64,000 nt of DNA from Acidipropionibacterium thoenii DSM 20276. GTDB lineage: Bacteria > Actinomycetota > Actinomycetes > Propionibacteriales > Propionibacteriaceae. The first letter of the stretch is position 1. Each line of letters starts with the position of its first letter. This document shows positions 34,001-41,404 of this stretch, in pieces. Made by a program: the position numbers and the translations under genes. The stretch is from contig NZ_KE384019.1 of assembly GCF_000423445.1 (NCBI RefSeq), positions 211,297 through 275,296 on the forward strand, in the 5' to 3' direction. Below the pieces are notes generated by a model, which did no database searches, was not told the DNA's origin, and saw only the letters and a program-made list of their open reading frames with translations.

Positions 34001-34675
34001 ATGGCTCCCATGACGGCATCCAGGCGACGTGGCCCCGCGCTCGAAGGGGCCATCCTCGAGGCCGGATGGCAGCAGCTTGTCGAGGCCGGGTACGCAGGTT
34101 TCACCTTCGAGGCGGTGGCGAGTCGCGCGAGGACCAGCAAGGCCGTGCTGTACCGACGATGGCACGACAAGGAGGCCCTGCTGCTGGCGGTGCTGGGCCA
34201 TCAGGGCTTCGGTGTCCCGGTGGAGACGCCGGACACCGGGTCGCTGCGTGAGGATGTGCTCATCGCCCTGCGTGCCATGAACGAGCGGATGGGTGGTATC
34301 ACCGCGGCACTGTTCAGCACTGTGCTGAGCGCCTACTTCGCCGAGACCCACACCTCGTTCGCGCACCTGCGGGGTGAACTGGTCGGTGATCGTCGTTCGA
34401 TGATGATCGACATTCTTCAGCGCGCCATGGAGCGCGGCGAAGTCACCGCGCCCCTGCCACCCAGGGTCGTGACGCTGCCGGTGGACCTGGTGCGCCACGA
34501 GCTCCTCATGAACCTGAGGCCCGTGCCCGACGAGGTCATCGTGGACATCGTCGACACGGTGTTCCTGCCACTGGCCACTGATCCGCGGAGGTCTGATCCG
34601 CGGAGGACTGGACCGTCAGAGGACGGTGAGTCCGGGACCGGCGCGGCCGAGGAGCATGACCGAGCATCTGGGTGA
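34001..34675 (+). CDS. TetR-family regulator
   Basis: A 224-residue repressor. The HTH is at 15-60 (ILEAGWQQLVEAGYAGFTFEAVASRARTSKAVLYRRWHDKEAL), followed by a TetR_C_16-like ligand domain. The last 25 residues are hydrophilic. They contain a duplicated DPRR encoded by a 14-bp direct repeat (34578-34591 and 34593-34606). GAAGGTGAG precedes the ATG at 34001; ATG 34010 is an alternative. Divergent from the DHA2 exporter it probably controls. Confidence 0.88.
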   Translation: MAPMTASRRRGPALEGAILEAGWQQLVEAGYAGFTFEAVASRARTSKAVLYRRWHDKEALLLAVLGHQGFGVPVETPDTGSLREDVLIALRAMNERMGGITAALFSTVLSAYFAETHTSFAHLRGELVGDRRSMMIDILQRAMERGEVTAPLPPRVVTLPVDLVRHELLMNLRPVPDEVIVDIVDTVFLPLATDPRRSDPRRTGPSEDGESGTGAAEEHDRASG

Positions 34676-34777
34676 CGAGAAGCCTCGGGTCACGGCCACG
34701 CCGGCCCCGCCCTGCGCGAGGATGGTGAGGTCGTTGTCAAGGCCGGACGGGGTGGTCGGCTACCCGACGAGTCCGTG

Positions 34778-34870
34778 TCATCCCAGGTCAGCGGCCAGCG
34801 GCTCGTACCACCAGCCGCCGTGCCACGCACCGGGCACCAGCACGACAGCCACCGATGCGGGGGTGTTCAT
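34778..34870 (-). pseudogene. N-terminal stub of an alpha/beta hydrolase
   Basis: The ATG at 34870 overlaps the stop of the SnoaL-like gene (ATGA) and begins MNTPASVAVVLVPGAWHGGW, the unmistakable start of an alpha/beta hydrolase (oxyanion HGAW-like loop). A stop follows after only 30 residues and no hydrolase homology is seen beyond, so about 90% of the gene is lost. Confidence 0.6.
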
Positions 34871-35250
34871 GCCGGATCGCTCCCGGTTGCCGAGGTGGCG
34901 GCGACGAGTGGGCGGGGGTCGAAGGTGACTCGGATGCGGGTGATGAGTCCGTTCTCCACGTGACTCCAGTTGGCCGTCGGGATCGGCGGGGTTGTGGCGG
35001 TGTGCAGGTCGAACCAGCTCACGGCGTCCTGTCCTTCCACGACGCGAACATGCAGGGTGAGGTCGGTCATGATCGACTCGGCCATGCCTCGCAGGCCCGC
35101 GAGACACTCCTCTGCACCCCTGGCGGTGCCGAGCACGCCGTCGAAGGTCACCTCGGGATCCAGGACGGTGCGCAGCCGGTCGAAGTCGCGCTCGCGCCAC
35201 GCGTCGAAGTAGGTGGTGACGGTGGTGCGGGTGGTCTCGGTGTGTTCCAT
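34867..35250 (-). CDS. SnoaL/NTF2-like protein
   Basis: A 127-residue alpha+beta cone protein of the SnoaL-like type: TTVTTYFDAWRERDFDRLRTVLDPEVTFDGVLGTARG, VSWFDLHTATTPPIPTANWSHVENGLITRIRVTFDPRPLV. Members act as cyclases, isomerases or ligand binders; this one cannot be assigned. It lies 28 bp after an AhpD-like gene on the same strand and was coupled to a hydrolase that is now a stub. Probably a former detoxification or catabolic operon. Confidence 0.8.
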   Translation of the reverse strand: MEHTETTRTTVTTYFDAWRERDFDRLRTVLDPEVTFDGVLGTARGAEECLAGLRGMAESIMTDLTLHVRVVEGQDAVSWFDLHTATTPPIPTANWSHVENGLITRIRVTFDPRPLVAATSATGSDPA

Positions 35251-35278
35251 GGTCGGTTCCGTTCTGTGGTTGGTCGTG

Positions 35279-35761
35279 TCAGAGGGCGGGGGTCCACGCG
35301 CGGGTAGTGACGCCGACGGTGTTCCATGCGTTGATGGCGACCACCAGGGCGATCAGGGCGCCCAGTTCGGAAGGGTTCAGGTGGGCGGCAGCCTCACGCC
35401 AGTCCGCATCGGGCACATGCGTCTCAGCGAGCTGCGTCATGGTGTCGGTCAGGGCGAGTGCGGCGCGTTCCCGTGCGGTGAAGAAGGGGGACTCGCGCCA
35501 CACGGCGACAGCGGCGATTCTTCCGATCGGTTCGCCGACGGAGAGGGCGTCCTGGGTGTGCTGGGCGACGCAGTAGGCGCAGCCGTTCAGCTGTGAGGCG
35601 CGCAGCCGCACCAGCTCACGCAGGCCCGGCTCGATGCTGGCGCGATCGAGTTCCTTGCGCGCTGCAGCGTCCAGTGCTTCCAGCGCACGGGAGAACGCTC
35701 TGGCGGCGGTGTCGATGTCGAGTCGGGTCAGAATGTCGATCGTGGTCTCGCTGGTCGTCAT
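35279..35761 (-). CDS. AhpD-like carboxymuconolactone-decarboxylase-family protein
   Basis: A 160-residue helical protein with the redox pair Cys61 and Cys64 and His68 (NGCAYCVAQHTQDAL), the alkylhydroperoxidase AhpD-core motif. It probably reduces peroxides or thiol adducts. AGGAGAGG precedes the ATG at 35761. First gene of the operon with the SnoaL-like protein, divergent from a LysR regulator. Confidence 0.88.
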   Translation of the reverse strand: MTTSETTIDILTRLDIDTAARAFSRALEALDAAARKELDRASIEPGLRELVRLRASQLNGCAYCVAQHTQDALSVGEPIGRIAAVAVWRESPFFTARERAALALTDTMTQLAETHVPDADWREAAAHLNPSELGALIALVVAINAWNTVGVTTRAWTPAL

Positions 35762-35817
35762 GGGACGCCGCCTCTCCTGTCGTGGTACGTCAACACTCGC
35801 GCCACAAAAGCCATCTG

Positions 35818-35840
35818 TCCAACACTAGTTAGACATTGGA
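35818..35840. promoter_or_regulatory. LysR-type operator in the lysR/ahpD-like divergent gap
   Basis: TCCAA, 13 bases, TTGGA: a dyad of the T-N11-A kind. It ends two bases before a TATCAT -10 box (35843-35848) that lies eight bases ahead of the lysR ATG, as expected for autoregulation and divergent control. Confidence 0.5.
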
Positions 35841-35856
35841 ACTATCATTTTCAGAT

Positions 35857-36744
35857 ATGGAACTCCACCAGCTTCGCTACTTCATCGCTGTCGTGGACTC
35901 CGGTACCTTCACCGCCGCCGCAGAGGCAGTGCGGATCAGTCAGTCCGGGGTGAGCACCCAGTTGCAGAAGCTCGAACGCGAACTCGGCGTCACCCTCATC
36001 GACCGCACCGCCCGGCGGGTGTCCCTCACCCCTGCCGGGGAAAAACTCCTTCCCTACGCGCGTGCTGCGCTCGCCGCGGTCGACGACGTGACCTCGGCGG
36101 CGAACGACATTCGAGGGCTGGTCACCGGGTCATTGCGGGTGGCGACCGTCACCGGCCTGAACTGGCCTCCGCTGTTCGACGCCGTGGCTGCTGTCCACAC
36201 CGAGCACCCCGGCATCGACCTGAGGCTGCACGAAGGCACCTCAGATGCATTGATCGCAGAAGTACGCGGCGGCACCGTCGACGTCGCGATCGCCGCCTGG
36301 TCCGGCACAGCACCCGAGGGTGTCCCGAGCGCGGTCGTGTTCGACGACCCCACCGTCGCCATCGTCGGGGCCAGTCACACCTGGGCCGCCAGGAGCTTTG
36401 TCCGCCCTGCAGAGATCGCCCGCGCCGAGCTCATCGCTCTGCCCTCCGGGACGGGCGCACGCACCGCCCTCGACGGCCTGCTTGCCCGGGCCGGCATGGA
36501 ACGAGTCGCACCGCGTTGGGAGGTCTCCTCCCCGGTCGGCGTCCAGATGCTCGCCAGTCGAGGTGTCGGCGTCGGCATCGTCAGTGCCACCACCGCAGAG
36601 GGCTGGGACGGGGTGATCGCCGTCCCCATCTCCGACGACCGCGCCCGATCACAGTTGGGCGTCGTCTGGCAACCGCACCCCAACCATGCCGCAGCGGCCT
36701 TCCTCGACCGCCTCCTGCCACGCAGTGATCCGCAAGCGCGCTGA
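35857..36744 (+). CDS. LysR-family transcriptional regulator
   Basis: A 295-residue LysR protein. The N-terminal winged helix is MELHQLRYFIAVVDSGTFTAAAEAVRISQSGVSTQLQKLERELG, and an effector-binding periplasmic-fold domain spans about 90-290. ATG 35857 is the usual family start; seven more residues would be read from 35836. The start looks leaderless, with -10 TATCAT eight bases upstream. Probably activates the divergent ahpD-like/snoaL-like operon in response to an aromatic or oxidative signal (inference). Confidence 0.92.
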   Translation: MELHQLRYFIAVVDSGTFTAAAEAVRISQSGVSTQLQKLERELGVTLIDRTARRVSLTPAGEKLLPYARAALAAVDDVTSAANDIRGLVTGSLRVATVTGLNWPPLFDAVAAVHTEHPGIDLRLHEGTSDALIAEVRGGTVDVAIAAWSGTAPEGVPSAVVFDDPTVAIVGASHTWAARSFVRPAEIARAELIALPSGTGARTALDGLLARAGMERVAPRWEVSSPVGVQMLASRGVGVGIVSATTAEGWDGVIAVPISDDRARSQLGVVWQPHPNHAAAAFLDRLLPRSDPQAR

Positions 36745-36749
36745 GGACT

Positions 36750-36765
36750 GTGATGGGTTCATCAC
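36750..36765. terminator. Small hairpin between lysR and MFS genes
   Basis: GTGATG and CATCAC form a 6-bp stem with a 4-base loop, five bases after the lysR stop. Weak candidate. Confidence 0.3.
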
Positions 36766-36832
36766 GCCGACGAATGCCACCGCGCGGAGGCATGAACCTT
36801 CCTCAACGACGTATCCACGATGTGCCTGCCCG

Positions 36833-38065
36833 CTATGGCAGCACAATGTCTCTGACCGCTTTTCGAGTGCAGAGCAGCACACCTGCACCAAGGACCAACA
36901 GGCCCATGGTCAGCAACGCTTCTTGCACCGAGAACCTCTGAGCAATTGTGCCGATCACGGGCGCAGCAACGGCAACTGGCAGCACCTGCGCCAAATGAAG
37001 CACCGAGCTGAACCGCGACATCTCTCCCTCAGGGGTCAGGAAGATGAACGCCGGGCCCAGGTGACCCGTGAACAGCACCACTCCCGAACCCATGCAGGCC
37101 ATGACCAGGATTCCCGCCCACACCGTCGGAGTCACCATCAGGGCGAAGCACGAACACGCCGACAACACGACACCGGCCACCATGAGCACCACGGGACGTC
37201 TCGCCGGCCCGCGAGCGCTGATGAGAACACTCACGATGAGAGAGCCCGCCGACCAAGCGGTCGACAGCATTCCCAGAGAGCTCGCTCGCCAGTGCCGCGA
37301 ACGCACCAGAAGAGGCAACGCAAGCGAGTTGACGGTCAACATCCCCGCCGACACAAGAATCAGGGACAGCAGAAGCTCGATCAGACACTTCTCATGTGCG
37401 AGGTGTGTGATTCCCTCCAGGACATCTCCGCCGATGTGTCCTCCGGATCCATGTGTCGCTCCAGAAGACCTCGCTGGCCTTATCAGGATGAGCACTGCCA
37501 GCACTCCGATGAAACTGACAAGATCAACCCACAGAGCTCCTGCCAGGGACCATCTGGACACAATCACCCCGCCGATGGTCGGAGCAAGGATCCCCACGAC
37601 CAGTCCTCGAGTATTGGTGATGGAGACTGCACGCGGTACATCCTCAGCGCTGACGAGAAGTCGTGCATACACAGCGGTCGACGGTGTGGCGAATCCATCG
37701 ATGCTGCCGAGCACCAGTGCGTTGATGAGCAGTAACGGGAGCAATGGGACGTGCAGGTGGAGAAGGATGAGGAATGTCAGGTATTGAAGGATCGAGGCCG
37801 ACGTCGTCAGCGTCAGCACCAGACGCTGGCCAATACGATCCCCGAGAGCACCGCCCAGAAGCACGAGGACGATGGTCGGCAGCGTCGTGAACGAACTCAC
37901 CCAGCCCGCCGTTCTGGCCCCCAAACCTGTGGCCGACCAGGAGATCGCCAGTCGACCTACCCCGGTTCCCAGGCCGGAGACCGCGGTCGCGGCCGCCCAC
38001 CACCAGAAGCCGCTTGGCAGTCTCTCACCGCGGGTCTGCTCAGGCTCCTGCGCGCGTGCTGCCAT
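36833..38065 (-). CDS. MFS transporter (enterobactin-exporter/MFS_3-like), lower GC
   Basis: A 410-residue 12-helix MFS protein: SGFWWWAAATAVSGLGTGVGRLAISW in helix 1, GALGDRIGQRLVL as motif A after helix 2, and a mid-loop with RPARSSGATHGSGGH. The start ATG 38065 follows GAAGGAG; the longer frame to 38815 is antisense of the tRNA and orn. Base composition differs from neighbours: one 60-base stretch counts about 55% GC (36841-36900) against about 77% in a stretch of orn (38401-38460). That, and its position against tRNA-His, suggest it was acquired. Substrate unknown. Confidence 0.85.
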   Translation of the reverse strand: MAARAQEPEQTRGERLPSGFWWWAAATAVSGLGTGVGRLAISWSATGLGARTAGWVSSFTTLPTIVLVLLGGALGDRIGQRLVLTLTTSASILQYLTFLILLHLHVPLLPLLLINALVLGSIDGFATPSTAVYARLLVSAEDVPRAVSITNTRGLVVGILAPTIGGVIVSRWSLAGALWVDLVSFIGVLAVLILIRPARSSGATHGSGGHIGGDVLEGITHLAHEKCLIELLLSLILVSAGMLTVNSLALPLLVRSRHWRASSLGMLSTAWSAGSLIVSVLISARGPARRPVVLMVAGVVLSACSCFALMVTPTVWAGILVMACMGSGVVLFTGHLGPAFIFLTPEGEMSRFSSVLHLAQVLPVAVAAPVIGTIAQRFSVQEALLTMGLLVLGAGVLLCTRKAVRDIVLP

Positions 38066-38186
38066 ATGCACTCCTTCGTCGCCTCCCCCGTAGGCCACGT
38101 TCCACCCCCGTCGGCCTCTGACCGATGAAACCCCCGATGTCCACGACGCCGGCACCTTGGTCGGGAGCTGGACGTCCCGACCCATC

Positions 38187-38263
38187 TGGGGTGGATAACG
38201 GGACTTGAACCCGCGACCCCCTGGACCACAACCAGGTGCTCTACCGACTGAGCTATATCCACC
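38187..38263 (-). tRNA. tRNA-His (anticodon GTG)
   Basis: The cloverleaf is complete on the minus strand: acceptor GTGGATA/TATCCAC, D-arm GCTC/GAGC, anticodon loop TTGTGGT between CCTGG and CCAGG, T-loop TTCAAGT. The extra 5' G(-1) opposite C73 confirms histidine identity, and CCA is encoded. Confidence 0.95.
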
Positions 38264-38340
38264 ATCTGCCCGGCTGAATCCGGGCAACTCGGAGAGAATA
38301 TCGAACCCCCGAGAAGCTTGGCAAATCCGCCGAGCGCCGC

Positions 38341-38964
38341 TCAGTCGGCGTCCCGACCGGCTCCGGTGATGGCTCCCTGACACTTGGCCGCGACAGCCTT
38401 GGCCGTCGCGGCGTCCGGGCCGGGGGCGGGCACCATCAGTGCCTCGCGCCAGTACATCAGCTCCTCGATGGACTCCTCGATGTCGGCCAGGGCACGGTGA
38501 TTGCCCTGCTTGGCCGGGGTGTGCTTGAAGGCCACCGGGTACCAGCGCCGCGCCAGCTCCTTGATGGAGGAGACGTCGACATTGCGGTAGTGCGTCCAGG
38601 CCTCCAGCTCCGGCATGTCCTTGGCCAGGAAGGATCGGTCGGTACCGATGGTGTTGCCGGCCAGGGGAGCCTTGCCCGCCTCGGGCACCCATTCCTTGAT
38701 GTAGTCCAGCACGATCTTCTGGGCGGCCTCCATCGACATCCCGGAGTCCAGCTCCTTCAACAGCCCGGAGTGAGTGTGCATCCCGCGCACGAAGTCGTTC
38801 ATGTGCTCCAGCCACTGAGGCTGCGGCTTGATGATGACGTCGACCCCCTCACCCTTGACATTGAGGTCCCCGTCGGTCACCAGGGCCGCGACCTCGATGA
38901 GCCCGTCGTGGGCCAGGTCCAGCCCGGTCATCTCACAGTCGATCCACACCAGCATGTTGTTCAC
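38341..38964 (-). CDS. orn: Oligoribonuclease
   Basis: A 207-residue DEDDh 3'-5' exonuclease that degrades 2-5-nt RNA and pGpG to mononucleotides. Motifs are WIDCEMTGLD (first DE), GNTIGTDRSFLAKDMPEL (third D), and HRALADIEESIEEL (DEDDh His and last Asp). The C-terminal 25 residues are an actinobacterial extension. GTG 38964 is the likely start, with TAGGCT on the minus strand (38978-38973) eight bases before it and no ribosome site; ATG 38955 is an alternative. Confidence 0.95.
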   Translation of the reverse strand: MNNMLVWIDCEMTGLDLAHDGLIEVAALVTDGDLNVKGEGVDVIIKPQPQWLEHMNDFVRGMHTHSGLLKELDSGMSMEAAQKIVLDYIKEWVPEAGKAPLAGNTIGTDRSFLAKDMPELEAWTHYRNVDVSSIKELARRWYPVAFKHTPAKQGNHRALADIEESIEELMYWREALMVPAPGPDAATAKAVAAKCQGAITGAGRDAD

Positions 38965-39012
38965 GGGCTAACAGCCTACCCACGCCGCGTGCCGGCCGAA
39001 CGGCGTCATCCT

Positions 39013-39018
39013 CTAGAC
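39013..39018 (+). promoter_or_regulatory. -10 box of tRNA-Arg
   Basis: TAGACT lies 11 bases before the first base of the mature tRNA. Confidence 0.45.
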
Positions 39019-39029
39019 TTGCGGGCGCT

Positions 39030-39105
39030 GGCCCGGTAGCTCAGTGGATAGAGCAGCAGCCTTCTAATCTGTCGCGCGTGGGTTCGACTCCCACCCGGGC
39101 CGCCA
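39030..39105 (+). tRNA. tRNA-Arg (anticodon TCT)
   Basis: Acceptor GGCCCGG/CCGGGCC, D-arm GCTC/GAGC, anticodon loop CTTCTAA, T-arm GTGGG/CCCAC with TTCGACT, and encoded CCA. The anticodon stem has four pairs plus a C-U mismatch next to the loop. Confidence 0.93.
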
Positions 39106-39129
39106 TCGCTGTCCCGCTACAGTGGCTGC

Positions 39130-40464
39130 ATGCCTGAGCCCACGATCACCCGGCGTCCGTGGTGGGTGCGCCTGTTGCGCAGCCCCTGGACGTGGATCGT
39201 GCTGGCGATGATCATCCTCTCCGCCGTGCTGCTCTACGGCCAGTACGTGCAGCTGCACGCCGATGTCGAGGTCGAGCAGGACGGCAAGAAGGGCGTCGTG
39301 CCAGGCATCACGATGCGATCGTTCAAGCTGGCGGCCCATTACGCCTGGCCGACCGCGGCGGTGTGGTCGCTGCTGTTCATCTGGCTGGACCGGTTCCGCA
39401 CCCAGCACCTGGCGATGTGGTTCACAGCCTTCGCCTGGGGGGCGGCGGTGGCCACCTCGATCTCGCTGGTGGTCAACACCTGGATGTCCCACATGCTCTC
39501 GGTCCAGGGCGGCTACGACCCCAGCGAGGGGGCCGGCCCGGCGATCTACTCGGCGCCCTTCGTCGAGGAGACCTGCAAGGCCACCGTGCTCTTCCTGTTC
39601 GCAGTGTTCCTGCGACGGCGTCTCACCTCGATGGTGCAGACCGTGAGTCTGGCGGGGCTGTCGGCAATCGGCTTCGCCTTCGTGGAGAACATCATCTACT
39701 ACGCCCGCGCCGACAACTACGCGCGCATCACCATTCAGGCCGGGGATCCCACCCGGGCGCTCAAACAGCTCGTCCTGCTGCGCGGCGTCCTCACCTCCTT
39801 CGGCCATCCGCTGTTCACCATGATGACTGGCCTGGGACTTGCAATCGGGCTGCGCTCACGCAGCCGGCTGGTGCGCATCCTGGCGCCGGTGACCGGGTTC
39901 ATGGCCGCGGTGATCGGTCACATGGCCTTCAACGGGATCTCCTCGGTGGTGCCGGAGAGCCAGCTCAAGATCTACTGGTTCGCAGCCCTGGGCCTGGTGG
40001 CGATGCTCATCGGCTTCATGGTGATGCGGTTGATCCGGGAGGCGGCGATGGTGCGCAACCGGCTTGCCGACTACGCCGTGATGGGCTGGCTGGAGCCTCG
40101 CGACCCGATCGTGATGAGCAGCCTGTTCAAGCGCTGGTGGGTCACCCTGGTGGCGCTGTCCCACGGAGTGCGGACCTGGTGGCGCACCCTGGCCTTCCTG
40201 CGCGCGGCCACTGAACTGGCCTATCTTCGCGACGCCGTCACGCGCGGTACCGCCGATGGCACCGAGCCCGAGGAGGTCGCCCTGCTGGACCGGCTGCGAG
40301 CTCTGCGCCCGGTGGCGATCACCGAGTCCAAGGGGGCCCGGCTGGTCGCCCCACGGCTGCCCAGATGGTGGCCCCGGCGCGGCGCCGGCGGTCCTGTGCC
40401 GAGATTCGCGCCCCCTGTGCACGCATCCCGGGCAGCGGTGTCCTGGGCTCCTCCGCGGCCCTGA
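39130..40464 (+). CDS. prsW: PrsW-family intramembrane metalloprotease
   Basis: A 444-residue polytopic protein with PrsW/CPBP-like metal-ligand motifs: Glu146-Glu147 in APFVEETCK, Glu186 in GFAFVENIIYY, His226 in SFGHPLFTMM and His264 in IGHMAFNG. About eight helices lie in the first 310 residues, followed by a cytoplasmic tail that ends in a Pro/Arg-rich stretch. PrsW cleaves anti-sigma factors in Bacillus; no anti-sigma gene is nearby, so the target is unknown. TACAGT six bases before the ATG suggests a leaderless message. Confidence 0.88.
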   Translation: MPEPTITRRPWWVRLLRSPWTWIVLAMIILSAVLLYGQYVQLHADVEVEQDGKKGVVPGITMRSFKLAAHYAWPTAAVWSLLFIWLDRFRTQHLAMWFTAFAWGAAVATSISLVVNTWMSHMLSVQGGYDPSEGAGPAIYSAPFVEETCKATVLFLFAVFLRRRLTSMVQTVSLAGLSAIGFAFVENIIYYARADNYARITIQAGDPTRALKQLVLLRGVLTSFGHPLFTMMTGLGLAIGLRSRSRLVRILAPVTGFMAAVIGHMAFNGISSVVPESQLKIYWFAALGLVAMLIGFMVMRLIREAAMVRNRLADYAVMGWLEPRDPIVMSSLFKRWWVTLVALSHGVRTWWRTLAFLRAATELAYLRDAVTRGTADGTEPEEVALLDRLRALRPVAITESKGARLVAPRLPRWWPRRGAGGPVPRFAPPVHASRAAVSWAPPRP

Positions 40465-40487
40465 GACCGGCTGAGTCGCCGGGGGAG

Positions 40488-40536
40488 TTGTCCACAGCTG
40501 GCGGGTTTTTTGAACGACCTGAAGAAGTTGTCCACA
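40488..40536. promoter_or_regulatory. Two DnaA boxes upstream of the ssb paralogue
   Basis: TTGTCCACA occurs at 40488-40496 and again at 40528-40536, same orientation and exactly 40 bp apart. This is the 9-mer DnaA box found in high-GC actinobacteria. A T6 run (40506-40511) lies between them. Confidence 0.6.
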
Positions 40537-40559
40537 GATTTGCCCAGGAGCGGCAAATC
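40537..40559. promoter_or_regulatory. 8-bp inverted repeat in the ssb leader
   Basis: GATTTGCC and GGCAAATC flank seven bases, directly abutting the second DnaA box and 45 bases before the ssb start. It could be an operator or an RNA hairpin. Confidence 0.5.
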
Positions 40560-40603
40560 GGCCCCTCGGCCACGAGAAGTGCATGTGAGAGGAAGGAACT
40601 CAC

Positions 40604-41185
40604 ATGGACGCGAACGTGTCAATCAGCGGAAACCTGGGAACCGATGTCGATGTCGTGAGGAAGGACGGCTGGTGCGGCGGACGTTTCCGTATCGCGCAGA
40701 CGCCGCGATACCTGCGCGACGGCCAGTGGTCTGATGGTGAGACGACCTGGATGTCCGTCCGGGTCAACGGAAGGCTTGCCGAGAACTGCGAACGATCACT
40801 GCGGAAGGGCGACCCCGTGGTGGTCGTGGGGCGACTGCGCACCCAGGCGTGGATCACCGAGGACGGCACTCGTCATGAACAGTTGGTCATCCAGGCCTCC
40901 TCGGTCGGCCATGACCTCCAGAGGGGGGTCAGCACCTTCATCCGGCCGGCCCCCAGGCCCGAGGAGGCCCCGATCGCGGAGCCGGGGGAGGTGGTGAGTG
41001 CGGTGGTCACCGAACTGCTCACCGACCGCTCGCCAGGTTTCCCGGGCCTCCCGGACGGTTCCGAACGGGTCGAGGAGGACGTCGAGGCCGACGACTTCGA
41101 CCGGGACGCGTCTGGCTACGGTGAGCTGGACCCCGACGAGCTCGAGGCGCTGGACCTGACCACCGGAGAGATACGGGTGAGTTGA
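40604..41185 (+). CDS. ssb: Single-stranded DNA-binding protein (paralogue type)
   Basis: A 193-residue SSB. The OB-fold is at 1-105 (VSISGNLGTDVDVVRKDG, TTWMSVRVNGRLAENCERSLRKGDPVVVVGRLRTQAW, LVIQASSVGHDL). It is followed by an acidic, low-complexity tail (EEDVEADDFDRDASGYGELDPDELEALDL). The classical C-terminal DDDIPF tip is absent; the protein ends TTGEIRVS, so it is probably an accessory SSB rather than the essential one, which normally sits beside rpsF. AGGAAGG precedes the ATG. Two DnaA boxes in its leader suggest replication-linked control. Confidence 0.88.
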   Translation: MDANVSISGNLGTDVDVVRKDGWCGGRFRIAQTPRYLRDGQWSDGETTWMSVRVNGRLAENCERSLRKGDPVVVVGRLRTQAWITEDGTRHEQLVIQASSVGHDLQRGVSTFIRPAPRPEEAPIAEPGEVVSAVVTELLTDRSPGFPGLPDGSERVEEDVEADDFDRDASGYGELDPDELEALDLTTGEIRVS

Positions 41186-41404
41186 GCCGGAGGTGGCCGG
41201 TCCCGTGCAGCCAGCTCGATGTTCTGCGCAGCCGAAGTGTGGTGGTCGGGATTCAGAGTGGCTGGCATACTGGCCTGCGGCCGTCCTGATGCGCGAGCAC
41301 TGCGCGGGGCCGGGCCCTCAGACCACTGTTCACCCGTCGCTGCGGCGACACCTGCGGCATGCGTCAGCTCGACGCTGCAGACATTCCAACCCCTAGGAGC
41401 GCCG

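Noticed and set aside
34676-34777. Small gene between TetR and the hydrolase stub
   Set aside because: No start with a ribosome site and no coding signal; it is probably the decayed body of the hydrolase.
29600-38300. Prophage or integrative element in the accessory stretch
   Set aside because: No integrase, transposase, phage structural gene or att-like direct repeat is visible; only composition and gene remnants hint at transfer.
40488-40603. Chromosomal replication origin
   Set aside because: Two DnaA boxes alone, with no dnaA-dnaN neighbours, no AT-rich unwinding region and no box cluster, fit a regulated promoter better.
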